The notes under the pieces: generated by a model
What the model saw: the letters and a program-made list of their open reading frames with translations, nothing else
Database searches by the model: none
What the model was told of the DNA's origin: nothing
Position numbers and translations under genes: made by a program
NCBI GenBank assembly: GCA_001896885.1
Contig: MKRJ01000015.1
Location: 1 to 64,000, forward strand
Source: Rhizobiales bacterium 65-79
GTDB lineage: Bacteria; Pseudomonadota; Alphaproteobacteria; Rhizobiales; Rhizobiaceae
DNA length: 64,000 nucleotides
Reading direction: 5' to 3'
In this document: positions 1-9,404 of the stretch, in pieces
Layout: each line of letters opens with the position of its first letter
Numbering within the stretch: position 1 is the stretch's first letter

Positions 1-45
1 ACGATGAACCAGAAATCCTCCCCTCTCAGTTAAGCCGATTTTGTC

Positions 46-750
46 TCATTGGTGCTGACGCCGGACATTCAGGAGGTCCGCCGTAACCGAGCCCATGAGC
101 GCGGCGGCCAGCACCGGTGCGACGTTAACGATCGTATAGACGCCGATGATCAGCTCGAACCCGTAGAAGGCGCCGGTCAGCGGTGCGTCGAAGGCGGCGG
201 CGATGGCTGCCGCGGCTCCGCAACCGACCAGCATGCGCACGTCGTTGCGGCGCAGCTTGAGACTGCGGCCGATGCGCGATGCCACGCCCGACCCCATCTG
301 CGTGTAGCCCGCTTCAAGGCCGACGGACGCGCCGAAGCCGCTGGAGATGATGGTCTGGACGGCGATGATGAGACTGTCGGTCAGCGACAGCCGGCCGCCA
401 TGGAGCGCATTCGCTTCGATCGGATCGACCGGCGTCCGGTACTTGCGATAGCGCAGCCAGGCGATGCTGATCCCCATGATGACGCCGCCGGCAAGCGGCA
501 CCAGTGCATGGCCAGGCTCGAACAGGGCGAACATGCTGGAAAGCCGCGCTCCCTTCGGCAAGCCGAAGAGATACCAGTGCATCTCCTGCACGATCCAGCC
601 CATGGCCGCGACGAGCACGCCGGAGATGGCGCCTACCGCGCAGGCCAGAAGGACGATGAAGAGGCCCGGCGCCTTGAACGTTGCCAGCAGATGCTTGGCG
701 CCGGCAAGCAATTGCGGCCGCATGACGAAATGGAGACTGTCGATTGCCAC
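46..750 (-). pseudogene. ClC-family chloride channel, N-terminal half only
   Basis: The 234-residue product has ClC features: hydrophobic helices and the selectivity-filter-like stretch GFGASVGLEAGYTQ near residue 145, followed by a GAAAAIAAAFDAPLTGAFYG segment typical of the family. ClC channels and H+/Cl- antiporters normally have 420 or more residues. This frame stops after about half of the membrane domain, at DLLNVRRQHQ. The missing helices include the ones that complete the pore, so the product is probably non-functional. The continuation could lie in another frame beyond the window edge, which cannot be judged here. Family assignment is firm; loss of function is inferred from length. 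Confidence 0.7.
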
Positions 751-952
751 GAAGGGACGTCCTGAACATGCTTGGCGGTCGCGGCCCTGTTTCCGCGATC
801 ACCCGGCCTGCTATCACCTGTTTTGCTGATGCCCTGCTATCGCCGAGCCTGTGCTTCCGCTCCGAGGTAATAGCGGCATTTTGTTGACGTTTTTTTACGC
901 TGCGGCGAAATGGAGCGAATTTCCTTGCCAGCGCGATTGCGGCGCGCGCGGG
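751..952. other. Intergenic, no gene recognised
   Basis: Neither strand gave a recognisable product between the ClC remnant and the maiA fragment. A T-rich run near 890-897 is the only notable compositional feature. Confidence 0.4.
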
Positions 953-1132
953 CTATTCCGCGTCCGGCTGCCGGTCCGGCGCGGCGCGGGCGAAAGCGTC
1001 GAGCGCCTGTGCCGCGTCGAAAATGCGCATTGTCGCCGGATAGGGCGAAAGGGCGAAGGAAAAGCGTTTCGCGTTGAAGATCTGCGGCACCAGGCAGAGA
1101 TCCAGGGGCATCGACTGATCGATCGGCGGCCG
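953..1132 (-). pseudogene. maiA: Maleylacetoacetate isomerase C-terminal fragment
   Basis: The minus frame ending with TAG at 953 reads about 60 residues containing LDLCLVPQIFNAKRF, then LSPYPATMRIFDAAQALDAF and APDRQPDA. This is the typical C-terminus of zeta-class GST-like maleylacetoacetate isomerase (tyrosine/homogentisate degradation). A stop at 1133-1135 closes the frame upstream. There is no start codon, and the whole thioredoxin-like N-terminal domain with its glutathione site is missing. It is a relic left by a rearrangement or deletion. The match comes from recognising the family C-terminus; no alignment was run. Confidence 0.7.
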
Positions 1133-1295
1133 TCAACCGATAAGTGATCCGACGACAACCGCCACTTGACTGGAGTGCGCCCGTCGTGGCGCACTTTCAG
1201 ATATCCTGAGGAACGGCGCATCATAAGGGCAAAACTGCGGATGCAAGTACCGCGCGCCTCCGACAACGCGAGTTGATGGCTGAGGATTGGCTGGG

Positions 1296-2120
1296 CTACC
1301 CCGAACGTGCGGTACGATCTTCCTGCCTCCCACCAACCCAGAACGATGGCGTCAGGATGAACGCGAGCGTGGCAACATAGACAACCACCTGAATACCCAT
1401 AGGGCGATCATCATAGCCGACGAGAACATGCAGCAGAAGACCAAGCGCGCTGTCTTGGGGAAGAATTTTTGACGTATTCCAGATGTCATAACCGATGGAT
1501 GGAAGAAGCCCCGCTTGTACGAGGAGGCTGGCAGCCTGAGCCGAGAGACCGGCGGCGATCAGGACTAGGAGGAGGCCGGTAATCTTGAATACGTGCTTCA
1601 TTGGAATCCGGAGTAGGCCGAAATAGAGGAGGATGCCGAGGAAGGTGGCGGCCGCGCCGCCGAGCAATCCACCTTCGAGCATGCCACCTGCGGTGCCCTC
1701 AGCCGCGATCCCGTAAAGGAAGAGAACAGTCTCGGATCCTTCGCGCAGAACCGCAATTGCGCAAATCATCGCGAGAGCCGAAAGCGGCTTCACGCCCTCC
1801 TGGACTTCCTTGCCAACAGCGCGTGTCTGCCCCGTCAGTTCGGATCCGTGCTTGCCCATCCAAACATGGTGCCAGCCAATCATGATAACCGCCAGTATGA
1901 GGGCCGTCGCCTTTAGGTATTCGTTGCCCATACCGCCGGCCATGCTGCTGATTTTCCCGGCAAACGCCGCGAGCAGGGCCGCGCCCGCGAGTCCCGCCAT
2001 CAGACCAAAGCCGATCGCTCGGCCTCGACCTTCAATGCCGCGGCTCGCCGCCATCACGATCGAAACAATCAGGGAGGCTTCGAGGCTTTCGCGGAAGACA
2101 ACGACGAGGGCGGCGATCAT
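1296..2120 (-). CDS. efeU: FTR1-family iron permease (EfeU-like)
   Basis: A membrane protein of 274 residues with the two iron-binding motifs of the FTR1/EfeU family: RESLE at residues 10-14 (usual form REGLE) and REGSE near residue 125, each at the start of a hydrophobic helix. About seven membrane segments are evident. It should move ferric iron across the inner membrane after oxidation of Fe(II). It lies 6 bp downstream of a secreted cupredoxin-fold gene on the same strand, so the two are almost certainly one operon. No EfeB (DyP peroxidase) gene is adjacent, so this is a minimal two-component version of the Efe system. Family is certain; substrate follows from the family. Confidence 0.9.
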   Translation of the reverse strand: MIAALVVVFRESLEASLIVSIVMAASRGIEGRGRAIGFGLMAGLAGAALLAAFAGKISSMAGGMGNEYLKATALILAVIMIGWHHVWMGKHGSELTGQTRAVGKEVQEGVKPLSALAMICAIAVLREGSETVLFLYGIAAEGTAGGMLEGGLLGGAAATFLGILLYFGLLRIPMKHVFKITGLLLVLIAAGLSAQAASLLVQAGLLPSIGYDIWNTSKILPQDSALGLLLHVLVGYDDRPMGIQVVVYVATLAFILTPSFWVGGRQEDRTARSG

Positions 2121-2126
2121 CGACGG

Positions 2127-2453
2127 TTATTTCGCAACTATCGTACCGTACGCCGTAGCCTTATGCAGTTCGCCGACGAAGTTGTATGTACCCGGCTCCA
2201 GGGGCCCGATGAAAACGGTCGCAGTTTGGCCGCCCGCGATCATTTTTTCGACATGCAGATCCGTGCTGTCGAACTCTTCGGCGGTCTTGTCCGCGTTGGC
2301 AATGGTAAGTTTGATCCGCTTGCCTGCCGGAAGGACTAGGGTCTCTGGCGAAAACGCGTGGTTCTTGATCGCTACGGCGGGTGTGTCGGCGGCGAAGGCA
2401 GCCGTACCGGACAGCACGGTGGATACAACGGCCAGAGAGACAAGCAAGCGCAT
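2127..2453 (-). CDS. Secreted cupredoxin-fold protein, partner of the FTR1 permease
   Basis: I place the start at the ATG at 2453 because GGAAGGA lies upstream at good spacing and the N-terminus MRLLVSLAVVSTVL...AFA is a clean signal peptide. The mature part (about 85 residues) has the cupredoxin pattern: IKNHAFSPETLVLPAG, EEFDSTDLHVEK, and PGTYNFVGELH. It contains no cysteine, so it cannot form a standard type-1 blue copper site. The remaining His, Glu and Asp residues resemble the EfeO cupredoxin domain, which binds iron or copper in the periplasm. It sits directly upstream of the FTR1 permease and probably delivers iron to it. Confidence 0.8.
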   Translation of the reverse strand: MRLLVSLAVVSTVLSGTAAFAADTPAVAIKNHAFSPETLVLPAGKRIKLTIANADKTAEEFDSTDLHVEKMIAGGQTATVFIGPLEPGTYNFVGELHKATAYGTIVAK

Positions 2454-2995
2454 TCTGGTTGGTGTCCTTCCAGGGGGACTCAATTGCGTTGTTTTTGGGC
2501 AGTTCATCGCAAACATGATTACTGATGTCAAGTTAATCCTCGGACCTTGGATGGTGCGTAAAGCGGATTATTGCAGAGCCAATCGCTCGAACGTTCGGCA
2601 TCATCCGTTGCGTCAGATAGTCCACCTTCGAGATTTGGCCGTCGTGCTCGCGCTCGGTCACTTGAAATTGCGTGGCGTGCTCATGGAATGGAGGGTCGAT
2701 ATCGGGCCCGTTTACTTCAGAGATCGACCTCGAACCGTCAACCAGCTCCCGCTTGCACGCCGTTCCGAGCTCAAATTTCACTTCTAAAGTCACTGCAGCG
2801 GCAGGATGATCCGCACAGCAGCAGACACTTCCCAAATGCAAACACCTTTGTCCGGCGAGGCTGAATATGGCAGCCTCTTCCGACCCGGCGTCGGTCAGCA
2901 AAGCGTGCCATCTTACGGAAATGTAAATCGTCCGAGAAGCCTGACCAACAATAGGCAGCCAATGAAACTCCCCTTCGCTTTACCCCTGGAATTTC
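2454..2995. other. Intergenic region upstream of the iron operon and the PHP gene
   Basis: This 540-bp stretch separates two divergent units and should hold both promoters. A minus-strand frame (2533-2901, TTG start, 122 residues) is open but matches nothing I recognise and has no convincing ribosome site, so I do not call it a gene. No palindromic operator stood out. Confidence 0.35.
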
Positions 2996-4216
2996 ATGAG
3001 CGCTTCCTTCCTGCATGCCGGACGATTTTTCGCCGAATTGTACGTGGCTTATACGGTAGCATTCTATTCGCGCGCCGGCCTGATGAAGGTCGAAAACGCT
3101 GTCGGCGCATCGCCACCGAGGCCCAACGAGCAAGACGCGCTCTTCGAGTATCGAGGGCTGATCCACCTCCACAGCGAATATTCCGGCGACGCCCGTGGGT
3201 CCTACGAGGAGCTGTCCGTGGCGGCCCATCGGCATGGACTGAAATTTCTAGTGATAACGGATCACAACAACGTGGACGCTGTTGGAGACGGGCAGCAGGG
3301 TTGGAGGAACGGCGTCCTAATGCTGACCGGGGTCGAAAGCCGTCGCCAAGAGGGGTACATGCTCCTCCTGGACATCGAGCGATATGTTCACGGCGAGCAG
3401 GATAGCGTCGACAAGAGATTGGAAGAAGATTCCGAGGCGGACGGATTTGGGCTTGTAGTCCATGCCGGCAACTGCCGCAGGCCGTGGAAGGGCGAACTCG
3501 ATCCGAGGATTGTCGGACTTGAGATATTGGACTATGCAGACCAACTTTACGACTGCTCGGCGCTCGCCAAGCTTAATGCATTTCTATTCTATCTCGTCAA
3601 TCCCGCTCTAGCCTGTCTTCGCGTCTACCATCGCCCTGTGCAGACGCTGGCGAAATGGGACCGCGAGACGTGCAAGCGGCCCGTGGTCGGGTTTTATGGC
3701 CCGAACATGCATCAAAAGGTCAGAATCCTGAAATGGGAGCCGAAATTTCCATCGGCTGAAGTGGTTATGCCGATTGCCAGCAATCATATCCTTTCCTGTC
3801 AACCGCTGACCGGAGACTTTCAAAGCGATCGCCGGCTTGTCCATCAGGCAATCAGGAACGGCAATCTCTTTTTTGCGCTCGATTTGGTCGGCGACAGCAG
3901 CGGGTTTCGATTTACCGCCAGACAGGAAGGCCTGGCCGCTATCATGGGGGAAACCCTCGTGTCGGGAGTGGAAACAACCTTTTCGATACGGCTTCCACGA
4001 GTAGAAGATCGATCGTGCCCCGAGATAGTCGTTTACCGCGATGGGGCAGAGTTCATCCGGGGAAGCGGACCCGCCTTTACCTTTCGGACGTCCAAGGAGG
4101 GTGCGTACCGCGTCGAGGTCCTCGCCAGGATGCCAACGTTCTTCGGTCGGGGAAGGATGGCGCCGTGGATATATTCGAATCCCATTTATCTGAGGAATCG
4201 GTCCGCTCGATCGTGA
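2996..4216 (+). CDS. PHP-domain metal-dependent phosphoesterase-like protein
   Basis: A protein of 406 residues whose central part is a PHP domain. The HxH motif sits in IHLHSEYSGDA (about residues 57-67), followed by ITDHNNVDA and GVESRR. VVHAGNCRRPW takes the place of the usual VVHP motif. PHP domains bind two or three metals and hydrolyse phosphoesters; the substrate here is unknown. The N-terminus (about 30 residues) is hydrophobic, and the C-terminal 100 residues form a beta-rich extension that may bind a carbohydrate or another ligand. The gene lies upstream of an exported phosphatase and glycosyltransferases, so a role in envelope polysaccharide or lipid metabolism is plausible. The start codon lacks a strong ribosome site; ATG at 3083 is an alternative. 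Confidence 0.75.
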   Translation: MSASFLHAGRFFAELYVAYTVAFYSRAGLMKVENAVGASPPRPNEQDALFEYRGLIHLHSEYSGDARGSYEELSVAAHRHGLKFLVITDHNNVDAVGDGQQGWRNGVLMLTGVESRRQEGYMLLLDIERYVHGEQDSVDKRLEEDSEADGFGLVVHAGNCRRPWKGELDPRIVGLEILDYADQLYDCSALAKLNAFLFYLVNPALACLRVYHRPVQTLAKWDRETCKRPVVGFYGPNMHQKVRILKWEPKFPSAEVVMPIASNHILSCQPLTGDFQSDRRLVHQAIRNGNLFFALDLVGDSSGFRFTARQEGLAAIMGETLVSGVETTFSIRLPRVEDRSCPEIVVYRDGAEFIRGSGPAFTFRTSKEGAYRVEVLARMPTFFGRGRMAPWIYSNPIYLRNRSARS

Positions 4217-4374
4217 CTGCCTGTCCAAGCACCCGTTACTTGGTAGGGAGCCTTATCGCCAAGGGGCCGGTCGAGAACCACCTCAACCCTTTTCCCGGCC
4301 TCGCCACCGGATTGCCGGACAAACGACCGGTTTGACCCCCATTGGGACCTTGGACCACTTGGAGTCTTGTCACG

Positions 4375-4932
4375 ATGCGTCGCCTGATATCGATCAGCAT
4401 GCTGCTAGCGGTTTTGTTTGCGGGTAGTTACGTGGGCTACCAGCTAATCACCGGAAATTTCCACACGGTCGTTCCAGGCGAATTGTATCGCTCAGGTCAG
4501 CTTGGTCCGGCCCGGCTGGCACAGTACGTCCATCGGTATGCGATCAGGACCGTCATCAACCTGCGTGGCCACAACCCAGGCAAGAAATGGTACCACGACG
4601 AGGTGGCAGAGGCGGCAAGTCTCGGTGTCGTGCACCTGGATTTCAAGATGTCGGCCCATTCCGACTTCACGGTTAACCAGGCACGGCAGATCATCAGGAT
4701 CATGAAGGATGCGCCCAAGCCAATTCTCATTCATTGTGAGGGCGGGGCAGATCGTTCCGGGCTTGTTGCCGCCATCTATCTGGTCGCGAATCACGACGGC
4801 GGCGAGAATGCAGCAGAAAGCGAATTGTCACCGCTCTATGGTCATTTCGCAGTTCCCGGACTGTCCAAAGCATATGCGATGGATAAGAGCTGGGAGAGCC
4901 TTGAACCCTTTCTGGGCATCAAGAATTCATAG
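4375..4932 (+). CDS. Exported dual-specificity / tyrosine phosphatase
   Basis: The ATG at 4375 follows GGAG at 4361-4364 and gives 185 residues. An N-terminal hydrophobic anchor or signal (ISMLLAVLFAGSYVGYQL) precedes a DSP domain: ELYRSGQL (substrate-side motif), TVINLRG, and the P-loop HCEGGADRSG, in which the catalytic Cys and Arg are correctly spaced (C-x5-R). Bacterial exported DSPs of this kind often act in the periplasm on phosphoproteins or lipid-linked phosphates. The neighbouring glycosyltransferases and PHP protein suggest envelope metabolism, but the substrate is unknown. Confidence 0.85.
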   Translation: MRRLISISMLLAVLFAGSYVGYQLITGNFHTVVPGELYRSGQLGPARLAQYVHRYAIRTVINLRGHNPGKKWYHDEVAEAASLGVVHLDFKMSAHSDFTVNQARQIIRIMKDAPKPILIHCEGGADRSGLVAAIYLVANHDGGENAAESELSPLYGHFAVPGLSKAYAMDKSWESLEPFLGIKNS

Positions 4933-5442
4933 GCGTCGCTTCCGAACAATTGCGGCGGCCGCCCAATCCACACGAACGTCCATATTTGCTTTTTAGGAGA
5001 CGTGCCCACTCGGGCCGTCCGAGGATGACTACAGTTCGATCCCAAAAGGCATGCCTTCAACAGAGTCGGTGTTGTTGGCGGCCTCTATGCCGAGTAAAGC
5101 CACACATAGAAATAGAATAAATATATACAAAAAAATATCGCGATATCGACGTGAGGGATACTTGTGAACGTTACACATGACAGGTCAACGTTGAATTTTT
5201 CTGAAGCAACAGCGGCTGGATAAGTTAGATGAATGACGACGTTTAGGCTTAATCCGGAATAGGAGGCCGTGGCTGTATAATATCCGAACCTGATGGGGGA
5301 CCGACTTCGAATCATACAAATTTGTAAGAAATTTCGGTTTGTCCAACGCCCGAACCTCTCCTATTCAGAGGCGCTCTCGGGGGTTGGCGATTTCAATATC
5401 AAGACTCTCAAATGCCTTTGTCCGCCTCGTGGAGCGGCGCGT
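4933..5442. other. AT-rich intergenic region
   Basis: About 510 bp with a marked AT-rich core (5095-5180), including the perfect palindrome ATATCGCGATAT at 5135-5146. No product was recognised on either strand. It probably carries the promoter of the glycosyltransferase operon. The composition differs from the GC-rich surroundings and may mark an old junction. Confidence 0.4.
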
Positions 5443-7026
5443 ATGAAGCTCGATCGCGACGTTGCTGTCCAAAATCCGGTCCGCCCTCCCAGCGGCATCA
5501 GGCGGGCTTGGTTGCAGCTTGGAGATGTAGGTGCGACGGTATGGCCAGCCCTCGCATTGATTGTTGGCTTGTTGCTTGTGCGCCTCGGGCTGGCGGCGAC
5601 AATGCCATTTACTGTGGACGAGGCATATGCCGTTGTCGTGTCGCGGGCGCATTCACTGTCGTACTTCGACCATCCCCCAATTGGCTTTGCTCTCGCGCGG
5701 CTTGCGGCCGACATTGCCGGATCTGAAAACCGCTTCATCGTCAGGCTCCCTTATGTGCTGCTGGGCTCATTATCGGCGTTGTTGCTGTACGACTTGACGA
5801 AAATGGCGTACGGAAGGAATGCCGGCTTTTGGGCTGCTGCGTGGCATTCCATTGCTCCTTTCTTCTTCATATCGGCCGGGCACTTTGTGGTACCGGATGG
5901 TCCACTTGATTTTTTTCTGCTGGCAAGTGTGCGGGTCATTGCGCCTGTCTTGATCACTGGGGATCGAGAGGCCGTACTCGTCCGCTGGATTGTTAGCGGC
6001 GCGATGCTCGCGCTGGCGCTCATGTCCAAATATCAGGCGGGTCTGTTTTGCGTTTCCGCCGCCCTTGTGCTGCTCCTGACGCGAAGAGGGCGCGAGGAAC
6101 TGCGACACCCAGGCCCGTGGTTGGCCGGTTTAATCGCGTCGCTCGGGATGCTGCCGGCCGTGATCTGGAACATGGATCACCAATGGGCGTCGTTTGCATT
6201 CCAGTCTGGACGGGCATTCCAAAACAGCGCCCATATATTGCACCTGGACAACTTCTTGATCACGTTAGTCGGCCAAGCCGGCTATGTCTGGCCGACGAGT
6301 TGGATCATTATCATAGTCATGGTCTGGCGCGGAACAGACGGAAATGCCTCCGCTGCCGATCGGTTCTTCTCGCTGCTTGCTGCCCCTCCGATCGTCTTCT
6401 TCGACATAGTCGCACTGGTTAGCAGCCACTCGCTGCCGCATTGGTCCATGAGCGGATTTCTGTTTGGATTCCCTCTTGTCGGCAAGTGGTGCCGTGACAA
6501 TGCGACCCAAATGCCCCGCGCACTACGAAGGTCATTTGTCATTGCTGTGGCAGCGGTACCTATCCTTGCGGTTGCGTTCACGCTGCAAGCGCGCACTGCG
6601 GCGTTTACCCGGCTCTTCTTCCTTCGGACTCCCCGACATGATTTGGATTGGCAGAGTGTCGACTGGTCCCAATTGAAAACCAGCGAAAGTACGACCGGCC
6701 TTTCGGTGCCGGGTGCATTTGTCATTGCCTCGGACTGGATCCAGGGCGGCAAAATCGGCGCGGAAATGGGACCGAATGTTCCAATCGAGGTATTGCCCGG
6801 AGACCCTCGGCACTTCCGATACATGAACGATAGGCGACTGTCCTCCCGAAACAGGGGATTTTTCATCGGGGCCGCCGAGTTCGGGCGCGAGGACGCCACG
6901 GTCAATCGGTACCGCGATCGCCTCCGCGGCCAATTCGAGATTACCGGTCCAGAGATCTGGCTGGTTCAGGACCTGTTTGGATTTCCCGATTTCAGAATCG
7001 TCATTTTGCCGGTTAGGCGGCTTTGA
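5443..7026 (+). CDS. GT39-family (ArnT-like) integral membrane glycosyltransferase
   Basis: The ATG at 5443 has GGAG eight bases upstream (5431-5434); the frame is open further 5' but that part looks non-coding. The 527-residue product is a multi-pass GT-C enzyme. The acidic pair of the first periplasmic loop is seen in FTVDEAYAVVVS, followed by YFDHPPIGFALARL, the signature of the PMT/ArnT superfamily. These enzymes transfer a sugar from an undecaprenyl-phosphate carrier to lipid A, protein or another acceptor on the periplasmic face. The next gene encodes a GT2-GtrA fusion, the class that makes and flips such carriers, so the pair likely forms one pathway. The exact sugar and acceptor are unknown. 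Confidence 0.85.
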   Translation: MKLDRDVAVQNPVRPPSGIRRAWLQLGDVGATVWPALALIVGLLLVRLGLAATMPFTVDEAYAVVVSRAHSLSYFDHPPIGFALARLAADIAGSENRFIVRLPYVLLGSLSALLLYDLTKMAYGRNAGFWAAAWHSIAPFFFISAGHFVVPDGPLDFFLLASVRVIAPVLITGDREAVLVRWIVSGAMLALALMSKYQAGLFCVSAALVLLLTRRGREELRHPGPWLAGLIASLGMLPAVIWNMDHQWASFAFQSGRAFQNSAHILHLDNFLITLVGQAGYVWPTSWIIIIVMVWRGTDGNASAADRFFSLLAAPPIVFFDIVALVSSHSLPHWSMSGFLFGFPLVGKWCRDNATQMPRALRRSFVIAVAAVPILAVAFTLQARTAAFTRLFFLRTPRHDLDWQSVDWSQLKTSESTTGLSVPGAFVIASDWIQGGKIGAEMGPNVPIEVLPGDPRHFRYMNDRRLSSRNRGFFIGAAEFGREDATVNRYRDRLRGQFEITGPEIWLVQDLFGFPDFRIVILPVRRL

Positions 7027-7046
7027 CATGACCAGCCAGAATTTAC

Positions 7047-8252
7047 ATGGAATCGATTGATCGAGCAGTGGCAACGGCACTTCCGGTCGTGCAGCAATCC
7101 TCGCAGCAGGCACCCCATTTGCCGATGCCCATTTTCACTCGAGAGGGCACCGACACTCCGGTACAGCCCGGACCGGAGCTGACGGTGGTGGTACCAACCC
7201 TAAACGAGCGTGCAAACATTCCGTTGCTCGTCGAGCGGATGGCCGAGGCGATCATCGGAATCAATTGGGAGATCGTGTTCGTCGATGACGATTCGAAAGA
7301 CGGAACGATCCAGGCGGTGCGCAGTCTAGCCAACGCCGACCATCGGGTGCGCGGTCTCCGCCGCATTGTCCGACGCGGGTTGGCCGGAGCATGTCTCGAA
7401 GGAATGCTGTCAAGCTCAGCTCCCATCGTTGCCGTAATGGATGCCGATCTGCAGCATGATGAGAAATGCCTGCCCGAAATGTTCAGACTGCTTGGGGCCG
7501 GCGACACGGACCTCGTGGTGGCAACCCGCTACGACGCTGGCGGCAGCGCCTCCGACGGCTTCGGAGATTTTCGCGCGCGCGGCAGCAAACTGGCTGTTCG
7601 TCTCGCCAAGTCGCTCCTGAAGATCGAGCTTAGCGATCCAATGAGCGGGTTTTTTATGCTGCGGCGTGAGATCGTCGACGAAATTGCCCCCCGCCTTTCT
7701 CAACAGGGCTTCAAGATATTGCTGGACATGGTGGCGTCATCTCAACGGCCGCTTCGGATCAGGGAGATACCTTACCGGTTCGGGCAGCGGCTTCACGGAG
7801 AAAGCAAGCTCGATGCGACAGTTGTCCTTGAATATTTGGGATTGCTGGTAGCAAAAGCTTCAGGAGATCTCGTCTCGACGCGCTTTCTCGCGTTTGGCAT
7901 GGTTGGCTCTGCGGGCGTGATTGTTCATCTGGCCACGCTCCGCCTTCTGCTCGTGAACGGTTTGACCTTCACCCCCGCACAAACGGCCGCCATGTTTACC
8001 GCGATGGCGTTCAACTACACGGTAAACAATAGCCTGACCTACCGTGACCGCCGACGCAGGGGTTGGCGGTTTTTCACTGGATTAGGAATGTTTGCCGCCT
8101 TATGCAGTTTCGGCGTGGTGGCCGGCGTTGGTGTATCCTCGGTCTTTTATCAGAGCGAGCCGCGGTGGTGGCTGGCGGGCCTTGCTGGTGCTGCGGTTGG
8201 CGCCGCCTGGAATTATGTCACGAACTCAGCGGTCACCTGGCGTTCCCGCTGA
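7047..8252 (+). CDS. GT2 polyprenyl-phosphate glycosyltransferase fused to a GtrA domain
   Basis: A 401-residue fusion. Residues about 45-270 form a dolichol-phosphate-mannose-synthase-like GT2 domain: TVVVPTLNERANIPLLVERM, VDDDSKDGT, the metal-binding VMDADLQHDE, and a GESKLD motif. Residues about 285-400 form a GtrA domain with four membrane helices starting at FLAFGMVGSAGVIVHL. Such fusions load a sugar onto undecaprenyl phosphate and are thought to help its translocation across the inner membrane. The gene starts 20 bp after the GT39 gene, suggesting co-transcription and a donor-enzyme/transferase relationship. Confidence 0.9.
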   Translation: MESIDRAVATALPVVQQSSQQAPHLPMPIFTREGTDTPVQPGPELTVVVPTLNERANIPLLVERMAEAIIGINWEIVFVDDDSKDGTIQAVRSLANADHRVRGLRRIVRRGLAGACLEGMLSSSAPIVAVMDADLQHDEKCLPEMFRLLGAGDTDLVVATRYDAGGSASDGFGDFRARGSKLAVRLAKSLLKIELSDPMSGFFMLRREIVDEIAPRLSQQGFKILLDMVASSQRPLRIREIPYRFGQRLHGESKLDATVVLEYLGLLVAKASGDLVSTRFLAFGMVGSAGVIVHLATLRLLLVNGLTFTPAQTAAMFTAMAFNYTVNNSLTYRDRRRRGWRFFTGLGMFAALCSFGVVAGVGVSSVFYQSEPRWWLAGLAGAAVGAAWNYVTNSAVTWRSR

Positions 8253-8504
8253 GCCGGACTTCCGGCAATGGTCAAGGCTGGCTGTTCTTGGTCCTTGTAG
8301 TTAGCGCGCTGACGCTTTCGGAAACGCTGCATAAGTTTGGTCCACGACCTGCTGTACCTGGGACGGCATTTCTTGCCGATCTGTATGTTTCCGGAGAAGT
8401 GCTGTCGAGGCCAGTAGTCCATACCACGCATCGACGATCTTCGCGGCCGAATGTTGTGACCGATCCGCGTTGCCGAATTCTGCTAGCGGGTAAAGGAGCT
8501 GAAC
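8253..8504. other. Intergenic, no gene recognised
   Basis: A 250-bp gap before the COG4705 gene. A TAAAGGAG ribosome site lies just upstream of the next start, at 8491-8498. No terminator-like hairpin was obvious. Confidence 0.3.
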
Positions 8505-9350
8505 ATGGCCAACAGACAGATCAGCGTCGCGAGAGAGATGCTGTGCAAAGTGCCGGAAATCACCCTTTACTTCTGGATCATCAAGATCATGGCGACGACC
8601 GTGGGTGAGACGGCGGCCGATTATCTCAACGTCAATCTCGGCTTCGGGTTGACCAACACCTCATACGTCATGGGTGCGCTGCTCCTTGCCGTCCTGACCT
8701 ATCAGCTGGTCAAGAGACTCTACGTGCCTTGGCTGTACTGGCTAACCGTCATCCTGATCAGCATTGTCGGCACTCTGATAACCGACAATCTGACCGACAG
8801 GCTTGGCGTCCCGCTCTGGGTTTCGACGATTGGCTTCAGCATTATTCTCGCGATCGCATTTTTGGCCTGGTACGCCAGCGAAAGGACGCTCTCGATCCAC
8901 TCGATCTTCACCACGAAGCGCGAGCTGTTCTATTGGGCGGCGATCCTCTTTACCTTCGCGCTCGGCACGGCCGGCGGCGACTTCGCTACGGAAGGCCTGA
9001 ACTTCGGCTACTTCCAGGGCGTGCTTATTTTCGGCGGCCTTATCGCGCTGACGACACTCGCTTACTACACCAACATCTTCAATGCGGTGCTTAGCTTCTG
9101 GGTTGCCTACATTCTGACGCGCCCTCTTGGCGCCTCGATCGGCGATTTCCTGACCCAGGCGCCAAAGGATGGCGGGCTCGGCCTCAGCGACAGCTGGGTC
9201 AACGGCGCCTTCTTCGCCACCATCATAATTCTCATTGCCTACCTCACTTTCACCCGTGTCGATCGGCCAAAGAACAGCGAAGACAAAGCGACGATCGATT
9301 ACTGGGACAACAACGACGGCGCGCCGGCTTCCGTGGTCGAGCTCGAGTGA
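8505..9350 (+). CDS. COG4705-family membrane protein of unknown function, copy 1
   Basis: A 281-residue integral membrane protein preceded by AAAGGAG. It contains four copies of a weak repeat in which an aromatic-rich helix start is followed by a G-x-D element: FWIIKIMATTVGETAAD, YWLTVILISIVGTLITD, FYWAAILFTFALGTAGGD and FWVAYILTRPLGASIGD. Each repeat seems to cover a pair of helices, so the fold probably arose by duplication. No enzymatic or transport function is established for COG4705 to my knowledge. The conserved Gly, Thr and Asp residues inside the membrane suggest an ion or metal path. A paralogue sits at 21450-22226 beside a two-component system. Confidence 0.8.
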   Translation: MANRQISVAREMLCKVPEITLYFWIIKIMATTVGETAADYLNVNLGFGLTNTSYVMGALLLAVLTYQLVKRLYVPWLYWLTVILISIVGTLITDNLTDRLGVPLWVSTIGFSIILAIAFLAWYASERTLSIHSIFTTKRELFYWAAILFTFALGTAGGDFATEGLNFGYFQGVLIFGGLIALTTLAYYTNIFNAVLSFWVAYILTRPLGASIGDFLTQAPKDGGLGLSDSWVNGAFFATIIILIAYLTFTRVDRPKNSEDKATIDYWDNNDGAPASVVELE

Positions 9351-9404
9351 GCAGGTTGGGCGATATCCGCTTGCAAATCTCCGCCGCTTTCGGGTCCGCG
9401 TGCT

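Noticed and set aside
5085-5315. Minus-strand short frame in the AT-rich gap
   Set aside because: Tyr/Phe-rich composition follows base bias; no ribosome site or family.
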